From Sitta carolinensis (lineage: Eukaryota; Chordata; Aves; Passeriformes; Sittidae), in contig CM063284.1 of assembly GCA_032173965.1 (NCBI GenBank), forward strand, positions 65,346,863-65,410,862: DNA of 64,000 nucleotides. Direction: 5' to 3'. The notes below the pieces were generated by a model that saw only the letters and a list, made by a program, of their open reading frames with translations, made no database searches and was not told where the DNA came from. Below, one piece after another: positions 37,901-49,800 of this stretch. Positions within the stretch are counted from its first letter, which is position 1, and each line of letters starts with the position of its first letter. The position numbers and the translations under genes were made by a program.

Positions 37901-40900
37901 TTTTAGATTATAAAGCACTTTTTTTTTTTCCTCTGTGTCCTCTAAAGAAGAAGAAGAAAGATGGAGACTTGGTTCCAGTGCTGGCAATAAATAACTCCAT
38001 GCTGAGCATGTTCTGCAGTTCTGGTTCTGTTATATGTGATGTCAATACAGATTTATCAGGGAGAGTTGGAAGCCCTTGGCCCTCTGGCCAAATGCAGGTG
38101 TGGCAAATGCCTGCAGGATGAGGGTGGATGTTGCACATCCCCTGGTTACACCAGGGCTGTCCTCAGCACACAGCACAAATGGCCTCTGCTGTTTGCCAGT
38201 GAGTGGAGGAATGTCATTAGTGTGGCAAACCCTCTTTCTTCTCAATTTAATAGCAAATCTGTCACAAAGGAGGACAGAAAACCTTCAGTCTTCCTCTGTA
38301 AAGACCCACGGACTGCTGAGCTCCAAGCAAAACTATATCCCTCCCCAAAGATATAACTGCTCTGGTGCTGAACGATAACTGCCTGCCAGCAAAGAGGAAA
38401 TGTAGTCTTCTTTCTTGCGTTGTGACATCCAGTAGGATTGGGCTGAGTAAATTAATAAAGCTTCTTCAGAAGCACAGCTAGTCCCTACTGAAATAGTCCT
38501 GTGGTCCTAGGAACTAGCTCTTTTAGAAGAAGCTTCAGGACAGCCACTTCATTTGCTTTTCCCTATCATTTGGTTTAAGGGCATTTCATCCATGCTAAGC
38601 CTCTCATAACTGAATAAGAACTAGTTGCAGAAAGTAGCTCCCACAAGCTCCTCACAGTGAGGCCCTTTGCAGATTCCAAACCCAAAAGGCTGAGTCTTAA
38701 ATACTGGCAAGGACTTGGCAGATGCTTGGCAACCAAAAAAGTTGGCATATAAGGATTCCTTGTATAGCGTAGCTTTAGGTATAGAGTCAAGCCAGGATGC
38801 AAATTCTAGTTAGGTACCCACCTATAAGGATGAAAAAGTCAAGATTTATTGTGGTGATACCTTCAATTAAAGCAGAAGCCAAACCAAAAAGTAAGGGCCA
38901 GTTGCACTGAGTATTTGGGCAAGAATCATCATGCTGCATATTTCCATTTGTTCTCTTGTCCTAATTATTGTCCTACTGTACCCAGCAAGCAAGCTAAACT
39001 TAGCCTAGCCTTCCCAGCACGCCAGTGGCAGTTCAGAAGACTAAACCAGTGGGTTTCATCTCTTTGTGAAGAATAATGGCAAAGCATGGGTCACAGCTGG
39101 AACTATACAGCAAATTTGCCGAGTCCATTTTGCTCTTGCTGCTCTGTATTGCAAAGTGAGAACCACATCCTGAATGTGAGTATATGACCTCGAAACTCCT
39201 GGTGTGAAGTGTGATTTTGGTCTAAAAAACCAGAAAGATACATTTTGTCAGGGCAGCTAGTAAGGCAGACTACTCATGCACAGAGCAGGATATTGATGCA
39301 TGAGTTAGTTAAGCAGTGATGGATTTAAGGGTCTTTTACATATTTTACCAATTAGGAGAAACAGAAACCTGGAAAGAGTCATTTCCCTCTACAGTATTTT
39401 TGCCTCTGTGTGCATTTCATCAAATGAACAGGCTTTTCAAAAGTCCTGGGAAAAACTTACTGGCTACTTTGAGCACTGCAATGAATCATTTTCTGTTCCT
39501 TGCTGGACCAGGGAAGAGGCCACTTTGTATTTAAAGGATCAAAGTGGCAGAGGTCGTGGTCGCCTAAGCAAGCAGGCTGTGACAACTTCACAATGGACGA
39601 ATTTTCACTTGGCTGAACCTTAGGGACCAGAAACTGGCCCTGATTTTTCTACCACTGCTACTCTAACTACCAAATCTTTCCTGCTCCCAGAATTCCTGGA
39701 CCAAATTTTTACCTGGAAACAACTCAAACATATTTTGAAGATGTGATTATTATCATTTTATGTGTTTTCTCCTCTGCATGTCTGGCTAGTGCTAGAAGAA
39801 ATGATTTGAAGAGAGGGAGAAGCAGGTTTCAAACTCCAGCTCAACTTTGCTGAGCCAGGATGTTTAGGTATCTTGGCCACAATCCCAATAAATATTCAGG
39901 GATTGGACTCAAAAGGCTCAGGCCCCCCATTCTCAACTGTCCATGAAAGGGTGGGTATAATGCAATTGGACATATTGGCTATTGCTGTCTTCCTGGAGCT
40001 GCAGCTGTACGTCAGCTGGGGTACCCCACAACAGACATGTCCACAGAGACTGTGCTCAGGTAACCCAGTCCCATTCCTGGCAGACCCACATTTACTCATG
40101 AAAGTCTAGCCCTCAATATTCACATGCCAAAGTTAACCAAACATCCAAACCACTTTGATTTTTGAGGACAAGGACAACACAGGCCCTAGAGCAAGTGAAA
40201 TCTACCCTGGTGCTATTTGTAGCACTACAGCACAAGCAATGATATAGTGGGGGAGATTCAGTGAAAATACAGAAGCCCCATCTATATGTAATAAATCAGA
40301 ATTATTACCCTACACATATGTATGCAACTGTCAGCTACTTCAACGCAAGCTTTATCAACTGGACTGGTGTCAAGAAACAGTAATGGCTCATAAAACTGAG
40401 CAGCTTCAGTGTAGCTTGTGGATTCTCAACACCATCAAGATCTCGAAGCAATCAAACACAGACATCATATTTAGGATGTATGGCTAGTTTAATCAAGCAG
40501 TTATATCACAATATGTATTTAAAACTGGCATGCCTGATATAGTTTAGATTATCTGGGGCACCTGCTTACAGACAATACATCTAAAATCTAGAACCCCAGC
40601 TATATAAACATGTCTCATACATGTTTGTTTTCATGTCCTGAAATACAGAACAAACTCTGTGAGAGAAAACAACAAACGCTAAAGCTGAGCTGAAAACTGT
40701 CCAGAGCTGCAGGTGGAAAAATTCCTCTCTGCATCAGGTGTTTTTCATTGTATCACCATGCAAAGGAAAGGCTGAAAGATGAAGACACATTTTTTACTCA
40801 CACAGATTTTTGGGTGGTGATAAACAGTAAAAAGTCACACAAAATCACAAGATTTTACAGAACTCTAATTTTTTTAGAGAGTAAAATAACAAAACATCTA

Positions 40901-43900
40901 CTGTCATACTCAAAGAGGAGAACTGAAGTCAGCAAACAGAGCAGCCTCAAAGCCTGAGGGAAAGGGGCAGGAGGAGCACTTGCTACTCACCATATGAATG
41001 GCAAGCAAAGAAAAAAGCAGACCTGACCTTTCAGGGAGACCTGGAAACAGCCCCAAGAGCGCTGGTTATTGAAACAAAACAAAACACACAAAAAGGCATT
41101 AAGAAAACCTCACTCCAGTGGGAAGAGGAAGTGGTTTAAGGGGATTAGCTCCCAAAAAACAAAGCTCCACTCTTCCTCAGACTGCTGAGGAGTCCCAGAA
41201 ATCTTCTATATTGAACAGGGCTGTGAAAATGGACAAATGTTGGTAACCACTCAACAAATGATAGTAATGTGAGGTGACATCTCTGGACCTCAACCAGCCA
41301 GCACACAATTGTCTCATTTTCATGGCATGTCAAATTAAATTTAGACATTAGCGCTTTGCTTGTCTCGCGCTGTTACCTCCTTTCCAGAGCAGAACACAGA
41401 AGAACATTTACAAATTTACACTGACTTTGACCTGCAGACACAAATGCCGGCCTGCACAAACTAGTGCTGAATCATTTCTTTTCCTAGCTTCGACCTTTTT
41501 GCCCCCTTTCCTTTCATGTCAGACCATTTCTTCATGAGAGGCTCTCCAGCATCTGTGTCACAGAAGCATTTGGGAAGAATTGGTGGGTTTGCACTGAGTA
41601 GCCACAGGGACATTTTCTCAGCCAGGAGCCTTTCATGTTGGGCAACAAACCCAGTGCCCCTTTTCTGACTGCGCTTCAACAACAACCATAGCAACCACCA
41701 CAGCAACAACCACAAACCCCAGGACAGCTTAGTAACCTATTTCACAAAAGTGCAACGCCTCAAAATCTTGGGATGTTACAGAGTGGCAAAGCAGGATACA
41801 AAATAGACATCAATTTTTGTCTTGGCACTGTAATAATGCAATAATTGATTATGTTTTCTCAGCCTTGAGACTAAACTGATGATACAGTGGCGTCACTTGG
41901 GTCACCTTTGATAGGACGAGGATTACACTCTCCTTCTTTTACTGGAGTAACAGCCTCTTCAACTGTGAAAACCCAGCCCATCTGGAAGTACTGTTACTGA
42001 AACCAGACACTTTAAAAGCCCTGATACTTTTTTTGCAGCAGGCATTGGGATCCAATGTCTTGCTGCATCAAGGCAAAAAACATCAGTCCTGTCAGTTGCA
42101 AAATTACTCATAGATTTAAGCTCTAAAATGTGAGGGAGTTTATGGACTCAAAACAGGGCCAAAATTAAAAGTCCTTAAAGATGTTTAGTTGATTGTGTGA
42201 CTTCAGGAGGCCCTGAATTTGAATCTCAGACTGAACAGGGAGCACTTGTGGAGATGGATAAGGAAACAGAGATATCAAAATGAAAGCAGGCAATGCCAGT
42301 TCTGGGTAACTGCATGGGGATTTTTGAAAAGAGCTATCGGTATGACTGCTAGATTAGATCTGAGTATGTCTGAGTTTACCAGAGAAAAAGAGGTCATATC
42401 TTGTACCAACTGCTTCTGCTCAAGCTGGAAATACTAGAAAAATTCCCTCTGCTTGTGGCATTTTGGCACTTCTGAGTTCAGATGATCAGTACACAGAGAT
42501 GAATAAAAGTCAGGGAAGGGCCTGAATGAGAACTCTACCCAATACCCATGTATTTGAGAACTCATTGCACATGGATCAAACTTTGTGGATAAGTTCAGTG
42601 GGAGATGGATGCAGGAGAGAAAAAAAGCACAGCAATTTCTCAAAAGCATTGAAAAACTAACTCTTCTGGAACAGAATTTTCTTGTACAAGCAGACAGAGA
42701 CTTATCAAGGACACAGTTCTGTGAAGCACAGACACACAAATTAATAAACAAGGACTTGAGCATGTGTGCAAAATTAAGCATGTGCTCAGTTGCTCCACTG
42801 ATCAGAGTGTAGGTTGTACTCTCTAGCAGTCATTTCCCATTTGGAAACCCTTGTCAGGAAGAGAAAGGGGAAGAAGGAGGGTTGTTTAGCACGATATTTT
42901 TAGATTGACTTTTAATGGAATATTTGTTAAGCTTTCTTCCACCCTGACTCCCCCCTGCCTGCTGTCTGGGTTTTGTGTGTGTTTTTTTAATGGCTAGCAA
43001 TGCATCACAGTGTGGCTGCTGTTTAAATATTTGCCTGAAAAAAATGTAGTCTGTGCTTAAGAAAAGTGGTTTGGCACAAACTGGACATTTTCAAACATCC
43101 ATTTACCAGATGGATCACTTCGTTCAATTACAAAGAAAAAAAAAATGGTGAAGGAGTTGAAAATCGAGTGGAATGTTCCTAAGCACACAGCATTGTTTAC
43201 TATCTGCATGTCTCCTGGCATCCTGTGAGAAACTATCAATAGGCTCTTCAAAAATGTTCCTTTCCTTTAAAAAGTCTGCATTTTTGACTATAATAAAAGG
43301 GCAGTAAATGTATTTTACAATAGCCTGATGGAAAAATGTGCTAAAGTATTTCTATAAATCAAATGTAGCAGTTTGGCATTAGCTTTGAGGCAGTAAATTT
43401 AGTAAATTAGGACCAGATGATTTTAAAATAGAATCTTACATAACTTTCCAGCGTGATATATATATTTTTTTTTTTAATTTAACACAAGTTTGTCTCTCTT
43501 CATAAAGTTATCTTGGCGGCTACCAGAATGTGATTTGGTCTTTAAGGACCATATTTTTTGCTACTTATCAAGTGTAGAATACTTTAAATATCAACGTAAG
43601 AAGGGGAACAGATTTCTCAAAAGACAGAAAAGGCCATAATATGTACTGATCCACATAAGGTGTGGGGTGCTTTGTATCCCTGATGCCCCTGACTATTTCA
43701 TTCCTATTATTTTGATTAATAATAGTCTATATCTATATTCATCTTCCTTTTTTTGCCCTCCTTCCCTTTTCCCACAAGTCCAAGGAAATGTCTCCATTAC
43801 TCTCTAGGTTACAACTCCTATAAAAGCATCTTGATCCAACAGACTTCTCCCTCACCCACGTGCTTAGGTCAGGAGTCAGCACTTGGGACCTTGCATTTCT

Positions 43901-45664
43901 TATGCTATCCCATTTTTGATCTCCGCATCAGAATATCCATCTCTGAGAAATAACGAAAATTAAATTATAAGAAGAGTCTAAGGAGCCTATGCCATCAGCT
44001 TCAGTCTAAACCTTTTGGACCTCTCTACACATATACCCCAAAACCTGCTCTCCCAGGACATCTTTGACTTTCATTTCTGCACCAACATTTACACCACCAG
44101 ACAGTCACTTCAGACTGCTCATGTTCTGAGGAGAGGGGATTGCATACGTATTCCTCTGTGGTCTTTCTTTTGGGCACTCTGCCACACCGTGGTCTTTCTC
44201 TGGAGGCAACAACCCCTGGAATAGCTACTGTGGCCATCCCACAGCAGCTGTGCTTGCTACGGTGCTACAGTGACGGGGAAAGCACGAACAAGATCCTTTT
44301 GCAGAGCACCCTTACTGTCTAGGGAGCCAGAGCCAACACCCTCTCCCTCAGAACTTGCAGATAAAGGAGAGTCTCTCCAGTACTGACTCATGGCTTCCAG
44401 ACAAATGTACTCCACAGCATTATGACACAACAAAAGCTAAACCCTTCCTCAAAAGCTGTAAGGACATGTAGAGACAGATCTTTACAGTCCCAGACAGGGC
44501 TGAACTCTCAGGATGTGAAGTGTCAAATCATCATGTTGCTTATGACTGAAGCCCTCATCAGACTTCAGATGTAAACACCATGAGTCAGTGGGCATGTAAG
44601 GGAAAGGGCAGACAAAGATAAGAACAGAGGTGTTGAAGGTGAGGCCAGCAAGAGTTGTGCAGAGTCTTCCTTTCATATGATCCCGAGACAGGTGCTTCCA
44701 CCTGTTCACGTATCCGGACCGAGGGAAACAGAAGAGTAACTGTGGTGGATACTTGTGAGGGCTGAGTTATCTGCAAGTGCTGCCTCCCTCAGCAGAGCCA
44801 GCCTGCTGTGAGGAGCCAGTGAAGCCCTCAGTCCAAGGCTTGGGATGCTGCAGGGCATGGCCAAATCTTTGTCCCCGTGAAGATGAGAGAAGCTTTGCCA
44901 ATAGGAGCACGCTCTGTCCTTTTCACCCCGTCTTTGGCTACCCTGTTGCTGGAAGCATTCAGAGTTTGCAAATGGAAAAGAGAGGGAACAGAGTTCCCAC
45001 GTTCCTCCTCTTCTAGCATTGTTTCCTGAGAGTCCTGCAACACACAGCAGTGCAATGATGTTTTCTCTAAATGACACCACACAGAAATGCTTGTTAAAAA
45101 TAACAGAAGAGGAGGAGGGGTTTGAAAGTCAGTCATTTTCCTTTAAAGAATGATTTTGGGAGAGTAGACCATAAACAGATTTAGATGGCAGCAAAGAAAA
45201 CCATTTTTGGCAGTTTTGTGGAGATGCAGATTTACACTGAATATGAGATGAGAGCTTAAACACCAATATCCAAAGAAGAGAAAAATAAGTCAGACAATGT
45301 GAGACATTTCATATGCTGCTCTCTGTTGTTATGGATATTAACTGATCTCTACAGAGCTGTTTGAAGCAAAAGAGAGAAAAGATGATTGCTTTCCTATCTT
45401 ATATCCTCCCTCCAAACACTTCCAAATGAAGGAAATTTCCTTGAAATTCCTCAAGCTTTAAAACACATCTATGTAGTAAAGGCAAAACAGAACTTTCTCC
45501 TTTGTATTTTTTTTAATCCCAAACTTGCATTTTATTAAAGTTTTATTTTTGCTTCTCCTCCTATGGAAAAAACTGGCTGCTGGTTAGTGAACAACCACTA
45601 AGCTGATGGTATTACCAGAGAGAAATATTTTTGGTTTGGAAGGGTTGCTGATGAGAGATGGGGA
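31986..45664. other. Non-coding DNA, no exon recognised
   Basis: About 13.7 kb without a supported gene or named repeat. Blocks at about 32.10-32.56, 36.9-37.3 and 42.88-43.60 kb are AT-rich, free of recognisable repeats and dense in TAAT, ATTGT and GATA-like motifs. They could be conserved enhancers, but this is inference only. Low-complexity stretches include a T/G-rich segment at 35.28-35.32 kb and a CAA/CCA-rich segment at about 41.68-41.72 kb. Open reading frames are short and unrecognised. Confidence 0.4.
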
Positions 45665-45778
45665 GAGAGAAAACATGAATATATAAACTACAACAACAGC
45701 AAATATTTTTTTGCTAGGAGAGAAAGAAAACATGAATATGTAAAATACAGCAACAGCAAATATTTTTTGTAAAAGAAG
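45665..45778. repeat. Tandem duplication, 57-bp unit, two copies
   Basis: The segment with AAACATGAATATATAAACTA, CAACAACAGC and AAATATTTTTT recurs exactly 57 bp later with a few substitutions. It is a local two-copy tandem duplication with no coding role visible. Confidence 0.85.
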
Positions 45779-47696
45779 TGTGGGAGATTTGTAACAAGAG
45801 GTTCTTAAAAACAGAGACAACAAATATAACAAGATTTGCAAGCAAAATAGACAAAGCTGCTAGTCCAGTCAGACAATTCTTTGAATTATGTGTGAAAGTG
45901 ATGGACAAGTTACTGTCAGGAGAGATTGTATTTTGTGGTCATTTTTTATGTTTTGCCATGTTAAAGTAGTGTGCATTTTGCAAATCGGAGGAAGGAGAGA
46001 ATATTCTGTCAAGGTTGGCTTTGGTCCTGACTCCCAAAATGGGGTATAGACACACAAATTCCCTGTACAGGAGATTCATGGGATTTCAAGAGTTTTTATA
46101 CAGTATTTTAAATCTATCTAATATATGTGCGAGGAGTTCAACACACACCCCTCTTTATAGACCGTTTTTGTACCTTCATGCATCTGTACAAGCTCCTTCC
46201 ACACAAAATCAGAGCAAAGTGCTAGAATTGGGCCTGGAATGTGCCTGGAATTGGGCCTCTCCACCCTGACAACTGCAGGACTGGGAAGGCAGGAGGAGGG
46301 GAAGGAGAGGTAGGCAGGAAAAGCAGACAGGAGCAGGGCACCACAGACTGGAAAGAGCAGAGCTGTGCGCTACCGTATTCAAGAGAAAGCTTCTGGGGAA
46401 GAGAGTTGCTGCATATTACTCTGTGTGTATGTGAGGAGATGAGAGGGGTCATATCTCCTGAGAAAAACTTGCTGATCCTAGTCTACAAACCCTTACTCTT
46501 CCAGGGTGTTGCAGGAATGTGAACCTTTTTACTCCTCACCACTGTTTCCTACTCAATTGTCCACACTCACACTCCTTCTTCCATTTATAAACTCCTTTGC
46601 AGGTGGGTTAGGTGCAATCTGAGTCAGGACTTGGTTCTCACAGACCTGGTATGCTGGATGCATGTATTCAAAAGAAAAGAAATACTTTACTCAATTCATT
46701 CCCATTTTAACAGTTTTAATATCAAGTAGAATAATGTAACATGTTCCATGTGAATAAAATCCCAGCTCTGGAGTTTCACCCAGCTTGGGGAAAGTTCAAG
46801 TGGAAAGTTCAGGTAAAGATCTGAGCTTTTGGATGCCAGCACTATGACTTCCTACAACTGCATGAAAAGGTTAACATGCCTAAGCTTTGTGCCCAAGTTT
46901 CTTGTCTGAGGCAATTCCAGTCCCAGTTCTGGATTCCTTTCATCTTAAACAAGCTGTGATATCTAAATATAAATTTCCTTTTGAGCAACCTCCCTATATT
47001 ACATTTATCGTATTCCATCTGCACAATTGAGAACCAGAGAGAACAGAAGTCCTTTGCAGTCTCCATAGTTGTGCTATTTCTCAGTTTTTCTTAGGAAAAA
47101 CAAGAAAAACTTTTGGCATCAGTAGGTTGAATGGCATGCATGCCACATGTCTGGAAGCAAGCTGGTATTTTTTAACCCATGTATTAAAAACATTCTGTGC
47201 TGGAGGGGAAAATAAGGGAGTGTAGTCTGTGAGCATGACTGTTAGACTGGTTTGTTTGTTTGGGAAATGAATAACCCTTTGACAGTATCTCTGGAAGGAA
47301 TAGGCTAGTGCGTGCTCCATGCTGACATTCTTTTCCCTCTCTTGTCTTCCCTGCATACCTCACATTCTTCTTCCCCTCCCAATAAGATTAGTTCCTAGGC
47401 AAGCAGGCACTGAAGACCCAATCTGGCAGTGCCCTGCACCCACCTCAAAGCCACGTGCTTCTTCCATCTCTTCTCTCACCAAGGGTGCACCAAATCTTCA
47501 CCAGTGCACGTACCAAGGTTCCCAGTGTTCCTACTTCGCCTCAGCTCTGCAAAGAGTGCATGACAGCTCAGCTACAGTTTGTGCTGTCCTCCACAAATTC
47601 CTCCCAACGCTGCTGAGAACATGAAGTCCCCCTGATTCAAGTGCTCTACACCAGCCATCTCCATGAGGAGCTGCTGCACAGACCTGGAAAATCTTT
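45779..47696. other. Non-coding DNA, no feature recognised
   Basis: No exon, RNA gene or named repeat is supported. A short direct repeat of GGAATTGGGCCT-like sequence lies near 46.22-46.26 kb. Open reading frames are below about 95 codons. Confidence 0.5.
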
Positions 47697-48370
47697 TCAT
47701 AGAATCACAGAATATGCTGATTTGGATCATTGAGTCCACCTCCTGGCCCTGCATAGCATTCCCCAAAGGTCACACCACATGCCAAAGAGCACTGCCCAAA
47801 CACTTCTTGAACTCTGTCAGGCTTGGTGCTGGACCACTTCCCTGGGGAGCCTGTTCCAGTGCCCAAACACCCTCTGGGTGAAAAACCTTTTTCTACTATC
47901 CAACCTAAACCTCCTCTGCCATAGTTTCACACCATTCTCTTGGGTCCTGCCACTGGTCACCACAGTGAAGAGATCAGTGTCTGCCCCTTCTCTTCCCCTC
48001 AGGAAGAAGTTGTAACTGCAATGAGGTCTCCCCCCAGTCTCCTCCAGGCTGAACAGACCAAGTGACCTCAGCTACTTCTCGTACAACTTCCCTTCAAAGC
48101 CCTTCACCATCCTCATGGCCCTCCTTTGGATGCCCTCTAAGAGCTGTATGTTGTTTATTTACTGCAGTGCAAAACTGCCCCCAGCACTCGAGGTGAGGCT
48201 GCCCCAGCTCAGGGCAGAGCAGGACAATCCCCTCCCTTCCCAGGCTGGTGAGGCTGTGCCTGATGCACCCCAGGATGGGGTTGGCCCTCCTGGCTGCCAG
48301 GGCACTGCTGACTCATGTTTAACTTGCCATTGATGAGAATCATTTCTGTGGCACTGATTTCCAGTGCTGG
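47697..48370 (-). mobile_element. CR1 LINE, 5'-truncated 3' end (about 670 bp)
   Basis: The plus strand begins TCATAGAATCACAGAATATG, the complement of the CR1 terminal repeats. It continues with recognisable CR1 3' UTR and ORF2-tail blocks such as GGGGAGCCTGTTCCAGTGCC, CTCCTCCAGGCTGAACAGAC and CAGGGCACTGCTGACTCATG. The element lies on the minus strand, with its 3' end at the left. The homology fades near 48.37 kb, the usual severe 5' truncation. CR1 moves by target-primed reverse transcription, but this fragment lacks the endonuclease and most of the reverse transcriptase and cannot move itself. It resembles the CR1-J/F-like subfamilies, a call made from memory. Confidence 0.92.
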
Positions 48371-48552
48371 AACAGAGATAAATTTACTTATTTTCAATTT
48401 TACATTCTTCTTCTTTTCTCCAGAGTAAGAAGTGTCCCTCATGCTGTTTTAATATTCATTCCACTGTTTCCCTTTCCCATGTCCATTTTCCCCTGAGAAG
48501 GTGACTGTTTGCTTCCCATAAAAAATGAAAATCGTAGTGATATACATTTTCC

Positions 48553-48555
<3 letters not shown>

Positions 48556-48594
<39 letters not shown>
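48556..48594. repeat. T39 homopolymer (A39 on the minus strand)
   Basis: An uninterrupted run of 39 T. On the minus strand it is a poly(A) tract preceded 21 nt upstream by AATAAA (TTTATT at 48616-48621), as at the 3' end of a polyadenylated transcript copied into DNA. Confidence 0.95.
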
Positions 48595-48597
<3 letters not shown>

Positions 48598-48900
48598 TGA
48601 ACAAACTTTTCAGGCTTTATTCACTGGGTCAGGCTGGTGGCTTAGTGACAGCCAGTGCCAGAATATCTGAATTCCAACTGCTTTCCATGATTTCTCAAGC
48701 TAACAAAGGCTGGATTCACTTTCAAAACCTTTTGGGTGGGAGGACACCAGTATGTTTCTTTCTGGCTGGCATTTGAAGCAAAACAGAGGACAGAAGGAGC
48801 TGCATTTATTCCCCTTATCTGAAGGAGGGTCATTAAATAGGGCCTTGATGGTTGACTTACAAAGTTAAATGGGCAATTCCTGATGAAACACTGCATAAAA
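48595..48900 (-). pseudogene. Possible processed retrocopy 3' end, source unknown
   Basis: Minus-strand sequence here ends with AATAAA, a 21-nt gap and 39 A, the arrangement left when a polyadenylated RNA is reverse-transcribed. A minus-strand open reading frame of 84 codons (48642-48896) ends about 20 bp before the AATAAA signal. I recognise neither its protein nor the apparent 3' UTR, and I could not find flanking target-site duplications. The left boundary is set by the A tract, and the right boundary is arbitrary. The alternative is a simple expanded A tract next to a chance AATAAA. Avian processed pseudogenes are rare because CR1 does not prime on poly(A). Confidence 0.3.
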
Positions 48901-49749
48901 TGCCCTTCTCAAGAATGTGAACAGCTTTTGTACCTTATTGTGAAAGGAGGTGGGATGCCTGTAAGATTAGTTAGTATATATTAAAGTAAATGTAGAATTC
49001 TAAAGCAAGGCAAGTGAACTAAACTTGTGGTTAAAAGGCATCTTAGGTGAAATGGCAGAGGACAGGCAAATTTAAGAAGATAATTCTATGTCACAATTTT
49101 TATTCTCACAATTTGACCCCTGCATTTAAATCTTACCACTACAATGACAGCTACCCATTCCTCTGTATGCCAGGACGGATTTCTCATACTGTTAAATGGA
49201 ATAGAACACTTGCTTAAAAAGATTTCCACCACTGGTCAAAGAAAAAGAGAGCAGACTTTGTTTTGGTTTGCTGAAATGCAAAATATTCCCTTCTTTGGGT
49301 GAGAATGAAATCTTTTTCTTATTATCTCCCAGTGAGGTAGGAGAGGGAGCCTTTCTATGTAGACAGACACAGAATCCTGCGCATGTCAGTGGTGAACTTT
49401 TGTTAACATTCTTCTCAGGAAACAGCAGTGTTTCATCTTTTTTAACAGATTTGTCCAAGCAAGCAAATTCCACCACTCTGAGTGTGTGTACAAAACCATT
49501 CCGCACTGGAGAAATTCCATCCACTGCTTACCCACTGAACTAGCCTGGGTAGCATTATATAGATTTTATATATATATTATGCAGAACATTAAAAACATTA
49601 AACTAATTATCACTCCTGAGCTCAGAAAGTGCAGTGCACTATACCTAAATTAATTTTAATCCAAATCCCCTGGCCAAGTATCACAGCAAGAAGAAATGCA
49701 GATGCCGCACAACTTATCCAAAAGATAGTAAGGTCTTTGTGAAAAAGGG

Positions 49750-49799
49750 AAAAAAAAAAAAAAAAAAAAAAAAGGAAAAAAAAAAAAAAAAAAAAAAAA
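49750..49799. repeat. A24-GG-A24 homopurine tract
   Basis: Twenty-four A, two G, then twenty-four A, flanked by G on both sides. It is simple low-complexity sequence. The open reading frames over it (poly-Lys one way, poly-Phe the other) are artefacts. Confidence 0.95.
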
Positions 49800-49800
49800 G

